Translations under genes and position numbers: made by a program
Shown here: in pieces, positions 61,478 to 64,000 of the stretch
How positions within the stretch are numbered: the stretch's first letter is position 1
Layout: every line of letters starts with the position of its first letter
Notes under the pieces: generated by a model
Told to the model about the DNA's origin: nothing
Seen by the model: only the letters and a program-made list of their open reading frames with translations
Databases searched by the model: none
NCBI GenBank assembly: GCA_963704005.1
Contig: CAVPGJ010000005.1
Location: 372,001 to 436,000, forward strand
Reading direction: 5' to 3'
From: AC-32 sp963704005
Lineage (GTDB): Bacteria; Actinomycetota; Thermoleophilia; Gaiellales; Gaiellaceae
Length of the DNA: 64,000 nt

Positions 61478-62109
61478 GCCACTTCGCCGAGGGTCTCGGC
61501 GAGCCCGTTCAGATCCGGCAGTACGCGCGTGGGCTCGGGCCCCGGGGTTTCGCCGAGTCGGTTGATCCAGATCGACTTCAGCCCGAGATCGTTCGACGGA
61601 GCGATGTCGTGGAAGAGGCTCGCCGCGACGTGGACGTCCGGCAGGAGGCCGGTCTCGCGCTCGAACGCGTGCCAGTGGCCGAGCGCCGGCTTGTAGGAAC
61701 CGATCTCGGAGGCGACGATCGCGAGCTCGAACGGGACCCCGAGCTGCGCCATGGACGCCTCGATGAAGTCGCGGTCGGTGTTGGAGAGGATCGCGAGCTT
61801 CCAGCCGCGGCCCCGCGCTTGCTTCAGCGCGGCCGGAACCTCGGGGAAGGGCGTCCAGGACGGGAGCGAGCGCGCGAGCGCGTCCTCCTCGCCGGCCGGC
61901 GCGCCGAGCTCGCGCATCGCCTCGGTCAGCACCTCGCGGTAGGAGCGCGTGCCGTCGGCCTCGAGCTGCGGCTCGAGCTCGTGGTAGCGGGCGAGCAGCT
62001 CGTCCGCGCGCTCCGCGCCGAAGACGCGCGCAAGCTCGCCGCGGATGCCGCCGTTCCAATCGATCAGCGTCCCGTAGCAGTCGAAGGTCGCCCACCGGTC
62101 CTTCGCCAC
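61474..62109 (-). CDS. HAD-superfamily hydrolase, haloacid dehalogenase-like
   Basis: 211 residues. Motif I TFDCYGTLIDWNGG contains the nucleophile Asp about 9; motif II LAILSNTDRD; motif III Lys in GSYKPALGHW; motif IV HVAASLFHDIAPSNDLGLKSIW. The FDCYGTLIDW start and SYKP spacing are those of L-2-haloacid dehalogenase-type subfamily II enzymes, though many are phosphatases. GTG 62109 is the first start. First gene of a three-gene overlapping operon and divergent from the esterase gene. Confidence 0.88.
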   Translation of the reverse strand: MAKDRWATFDCYGTLIDWNGGIRGELARVFGAERADELLARYHELEPQLEADGTRSYREVLTEAMRELGAPAGEEDALARSLPSWTPFPEVPAALKQARGRGWKLAILSNTDRDFIEASMAQLGVPFELAIVASEIGSYKPALGHWHAFERETGLLPDVHVAASLFHDIAPSNDLGLKSIWINRLGETPGPEPTRVLPDLNGLAETLGEVA

Positions 62110-62141
62110 CCGGCGAGCTTACCGAGGCCGACGCGCGCGGC

Positions 62142-62147
62142 TAGCAT
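62142..62147 (+). promoter_or_regulatory. -10 hexamer TAGCAT for the esterase gene
   Basis: TAGCAT, 7 nt, ATG 62155; leaderless. Confidence 0.5.
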
Positions 62148-62154
62148 CGGCCGG

Positions 62155-62955
62155 ATGCGAAGGCGTCTGGCGTTCTCGCTCGCCGCTCTCGCGGTCGTCC
62201 TCTGCGCCGGCGCGTGCGGCTCGGCGAGGCCAAAGGTCGCGGGGCCGCCGAAGGTCGTCAACTTCGAACTCGAGAGCAAGCTGATGGGCCGAGCGCTGTA
62301 CGAGGAGTTGGTCACACCGGCGGGCGGGGGAAAGGGACGGCCGCTGCTCGTCTTCCTCCACGGTTACGGCGCGAGCCCGAGCGACACGCTCAGCGGCGCG
62401 TTTCTCTCCGCCCTGCGCGGGCTCGGCGATCGTGCGCCGGTCGTGCTGCTCCCCGAGGGCGACACGGGCTGGTGGCACAACGGCACCGAGGGGCCCTGGG
62501 GCTCTTACGTGCTGCAAGAGGCGATCCCGGCCGCGCTCCGACGCTCCGGCGCCGACCCGCACCGGGTCGCGATCGGCGGAATCTCGATGGGCGGCTTCGG
62601 CGCGCTCGACCTCGGCCGAGCGCCCCACCGGTTCTGCGCGGTCGGAGGGCACTCGCCGGCCGTCTTCTTCCGCGGCTCGCCCGACGCCTCGGTCGCCTTC
62701 GACAGCGCCGCGGACTTCACGCGGCACGACCTGATCGGGATCGCGCGGCACAGCTCGCCGTACGACGCGCCGCTCTGGATCGACGTCGGCAACCGGGACC
62801 ACCTTCGCCCGGCCGCGGCGACTCTAGCCCGCGAGCTCCAAACCGACGGCGCGGACGTCAGCTTCCACGTCTGGCCGGGCCAACACGACAGCCGGTACTG
62901 GGACGCGCACTTCGCCCAGTACCTGGACTTCTACGCCAGGGCCTGCGCGGCCTAG
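62155..62955 (+). CDS. Secreted alpha/beta hydrolase (esterase D-like), probable lipoprotein
   Basis: 266 residues. The signal peptide (LAFSLAALAVVLCAGAC) ends in a weak lipobox. The esterase core has the oxyanion loop FLHGYGASPSD, nucleophile elbow GGISMGGFGAL, and a late His in WPGQHDSRYW; an Asp in WIDVGNRDHLRP may complete the triad. These features match the esterase D/PHB-depolymerase-like group. Substrate unknown. ATG 62155 lies 7 nt after TAGCAT. Confidence 0.85.
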   Translation: MRRRLAFSLAALAVVLCAGACGSARPKVAGPPKVVNFELESKLMGRALYEELVTPAGGGKGRPLLVFLHGYGASPSDTLSGAFLSALRGLGDRAPVVLLPEGDTGWWHNGTEGPWGSYVLQEAIPAALRRSGADPHRVAIGGISMGGFGALDLGRAPHRFCAVGGHSPAVFFRGSPDASVAFDSAADFTRHDLIGIARHSSPYDAPLWIDVGNRDHLRPAAATLARELQTDGADVSFHVWPGQHDSRYWDAHFAQYLDFYARACAA

Positions 62956-62971
62956 GCTCCGAAGCGCCGAA

Positions 62972-62990
62972 ACCGGGGTCAGACCCCGGT
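62972..62990. terminator. Short hairpin between convergent esterase and FabF genes
   Basis: ACCGGGGT, CAG, ACCCCGGT: an 8-bp stem with a 3-nt loop, 16 nt after the esterase stop and 75 nt from the fabF stop. It could act as a bidirectional terminator; no U tract. The GGGGTCAGACCCC core is also a common mobile-palindrome sequence. Confidence 0.45.
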
Positions 62991-63064
62991 AATGGTCAAG
63001 GGGAAAGCGCGCCGCATGTGTAGCGATTCGTCCACAGCGGCCTCGTCTACCGAGCCGGGCTGCG

Positions 63065-64000
63065 CTAGTCCTCGAAGCGCCGGATCACGACCGTGGCGTT
63101 GTGGCCGCCGAAGCCGAACGAGTTCGAGACCCCGACGCGGACGTCGGCCTCGCGCGACTCGTTCGGGATGTAGTCGAGATCGCATTCCGGGTCGGGCTGC
63201 TCGTAGTTGATCGTCGGCGGCATCGCGCCGCGCTTCACGGCCAGCGTCGTGAAGATCGCCTCGACCGCGCCGGCGGCGCCGAGGCAGTGGCCGGTCGCGC
63301 CCTTGGTCGACGAGACCGGCGTCTTGCGCGCGTTCTCCTCGCCGAGGGCGATCTTCAGCACCCGCGTCTCGCTCGCGTCGCCCACGGGCGTCGAGGTGCC
63401 GTGCGCGTTGATGTAGTCGACCTCCTCCGGCTCGATCCCGGCGTCGCCGAAGGCCATGGTCATGGCGCGAGCCGGGTTCTGGCCGGTCGGATCGGGCTCG
63501 GTGATGTGCCGCGCGTCCGACGAGACGCCGTAGCCGAGCAGCTCCGCGTAGATCTTCGCGCCGCGGGCACGTGCGTGCTCGAGCTCCTCGAGCACCAAGA
63601 CGGCGCCCGCCTCGCCCATCACGAACCCGTCGCGCTCGGCGTCGAAGGGCCTGCTCGCCTTCTCCGGCGCGTCGTTGCGCCGCGACAAAGCCCGCATCGC
63701 GGTGAAGCCCGCGATGCCGACCTCGGTCACAGGCGCCTCGGTGCCGCCGCAGAGCATCACGTCCGCCCGGCCGAGCCGGATCGCGTCCGCGCCCTCTCCG
63801 AGCGCCATGTTCGAAGCCGCACAGGCCGTGCACTGCGAGCTCAGCGGCCCCTGCGTCCCGAGCTGCATCGAGACCCAGGCCGCACCCATGTTCGGGATGA
63901 TCTCCGGAATCGAGAACGGGTTGACGCGGTCCGGCCCGCGCTCGAGCAGCTCGGAATGGCAGTCCTGAAAGGCCTTCAGGCCGCCGATCCCGGTCGCGAT
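63065..64000 (-). CDS. fabF: 3-oxoacyl-ACP synthase II (5' end outside window)
   Basis: The visible about 311 residues are the C-terminal three-quarters. The catalytic Cys lies in TACAASNMALGEGADAI, and the two His in NAHGTSTPVGDASE and TKGATGHCLGAAGAVE, giving the Cys-His-His triad of elongating condensing enzymes. It ends NSFGFGGHNATVVIRRFED. It adds two-carbon units from malonyl-ACP during fatty-acid elongation. The stop is TAG at 63065-63067. FabF is favoured over FabB by the overall length and motif spacing. The neighbouring acc genes supply its substrate. Confidence 0.95.
   Translation of the reverse strand: MATGIGGLKAFQDCHSELLERGPDRVNPFSIPEIIPNMGAAWVSMQLGTQGPLSSQCTACAASNMALGEGADAIRLGRADVMLCGGTEAPVTEVGIAGFTAMRALSRRNDAPEKASRPFDAERDGFVMGEAGAVLVLEELEHARARGAKIYAELLGYGVSSDARHITEPDPTGQNPARAMTMAFGDAGIEPEEVDYINAHGTSTPVGDASETRVLKIALGEENARKTPVSSTKGATGHCLGAAGAVEAIFTTLAVKRGAMPPTINYEQPDPECDLDYIPNESREADVRVGVSNSFGFGGHNATVVIRRFED

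Overview
The window is a 64 kb, very GC-rich, gene-dense chromosomal stretch with no rRNA, tRNA, CRISPR, prophage or intact insertion sequence that I could see. Codon use, many GTG starts, ATGA/GTGA overlaps, Ser/Thr kinase plus FHA genes, LigD, MrfA and an ECF42 sigma factor point to a deep-branching actinobacterium. Separate AccA and AccD subunits and many secreted proteins of uncertain family suggest class Thermoleophilia (Gaiellales/Solirubrobacterales-like). That placement is inference.

Layout: 1-4.5 kb sugar nucleotidyltransferase (cut by the edge), a DUF2171-like protein, Hsp20-Lon quality control and a small membrane protein. 4.5-8.6 kb M23 peptidase, a YraQ-type permease with its TIGR03943-like partner, and two half-size TauE/SafE proteins. 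8.7-12.3 kb OtsB, a small cysteine-rich protein, an EamA exporter, a Nudix hydrolase and a PLP decarboxylase. 12.4-19 kb two large secreted M28-like peptidase paralogues and two lipoproteins. 19-22 kb PolX, a GT2 glycosyltransferase and thioredoxin. 22-26.3 kb an orphan DppB-type permease and a thiD-thiM-thiE-thiL cluster led by a TPP riboswitch. 26.4-32.3 kb SnoaL-like protein, methyltransferase, MrfA helicase, FecR-like protein and CHASE2 cyclase. 32.4-38.2 kb phosphoesterase and a kinase/FHA signalling block. 38.3-45.3 kb cation/proton antiporter, an oxidoreductase/membrane/cNMP-binding trio and a GH15 enzyme. 45.4-52.8 kb DGPF-ECF42 module, HExxH protein, DDAH-like hydrolase, GntR regulator, LOG-like protein, NDH-2 and GNAT. 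52.9-57.8 kb MshEN-like protein, ABC-2 exporter and LigD. 58-64 kb AccA/AccD, a zinc-ribbon ureohydrolase, GNAT, HAD, an esterase and FabF (cut by the edge).

Three features cut across the genes. (1) A dispersed, composite palindromic repeat recurs at least eight times, mostly just after stop codons; its two hairpins change sequence while keeping pairing. (2) Many genes have a TANNNT hexamer 6-10 nt before the start codon and no ribosome-binding site, which indicates leaderless transcripts and helps fix starts. (3) Six genes are broken by eight single-base-scale frameshifts with conserved protein on both sides, most simply explained by uncorrected assembly indels. I describe these genes at full length and mark where the frame changes.
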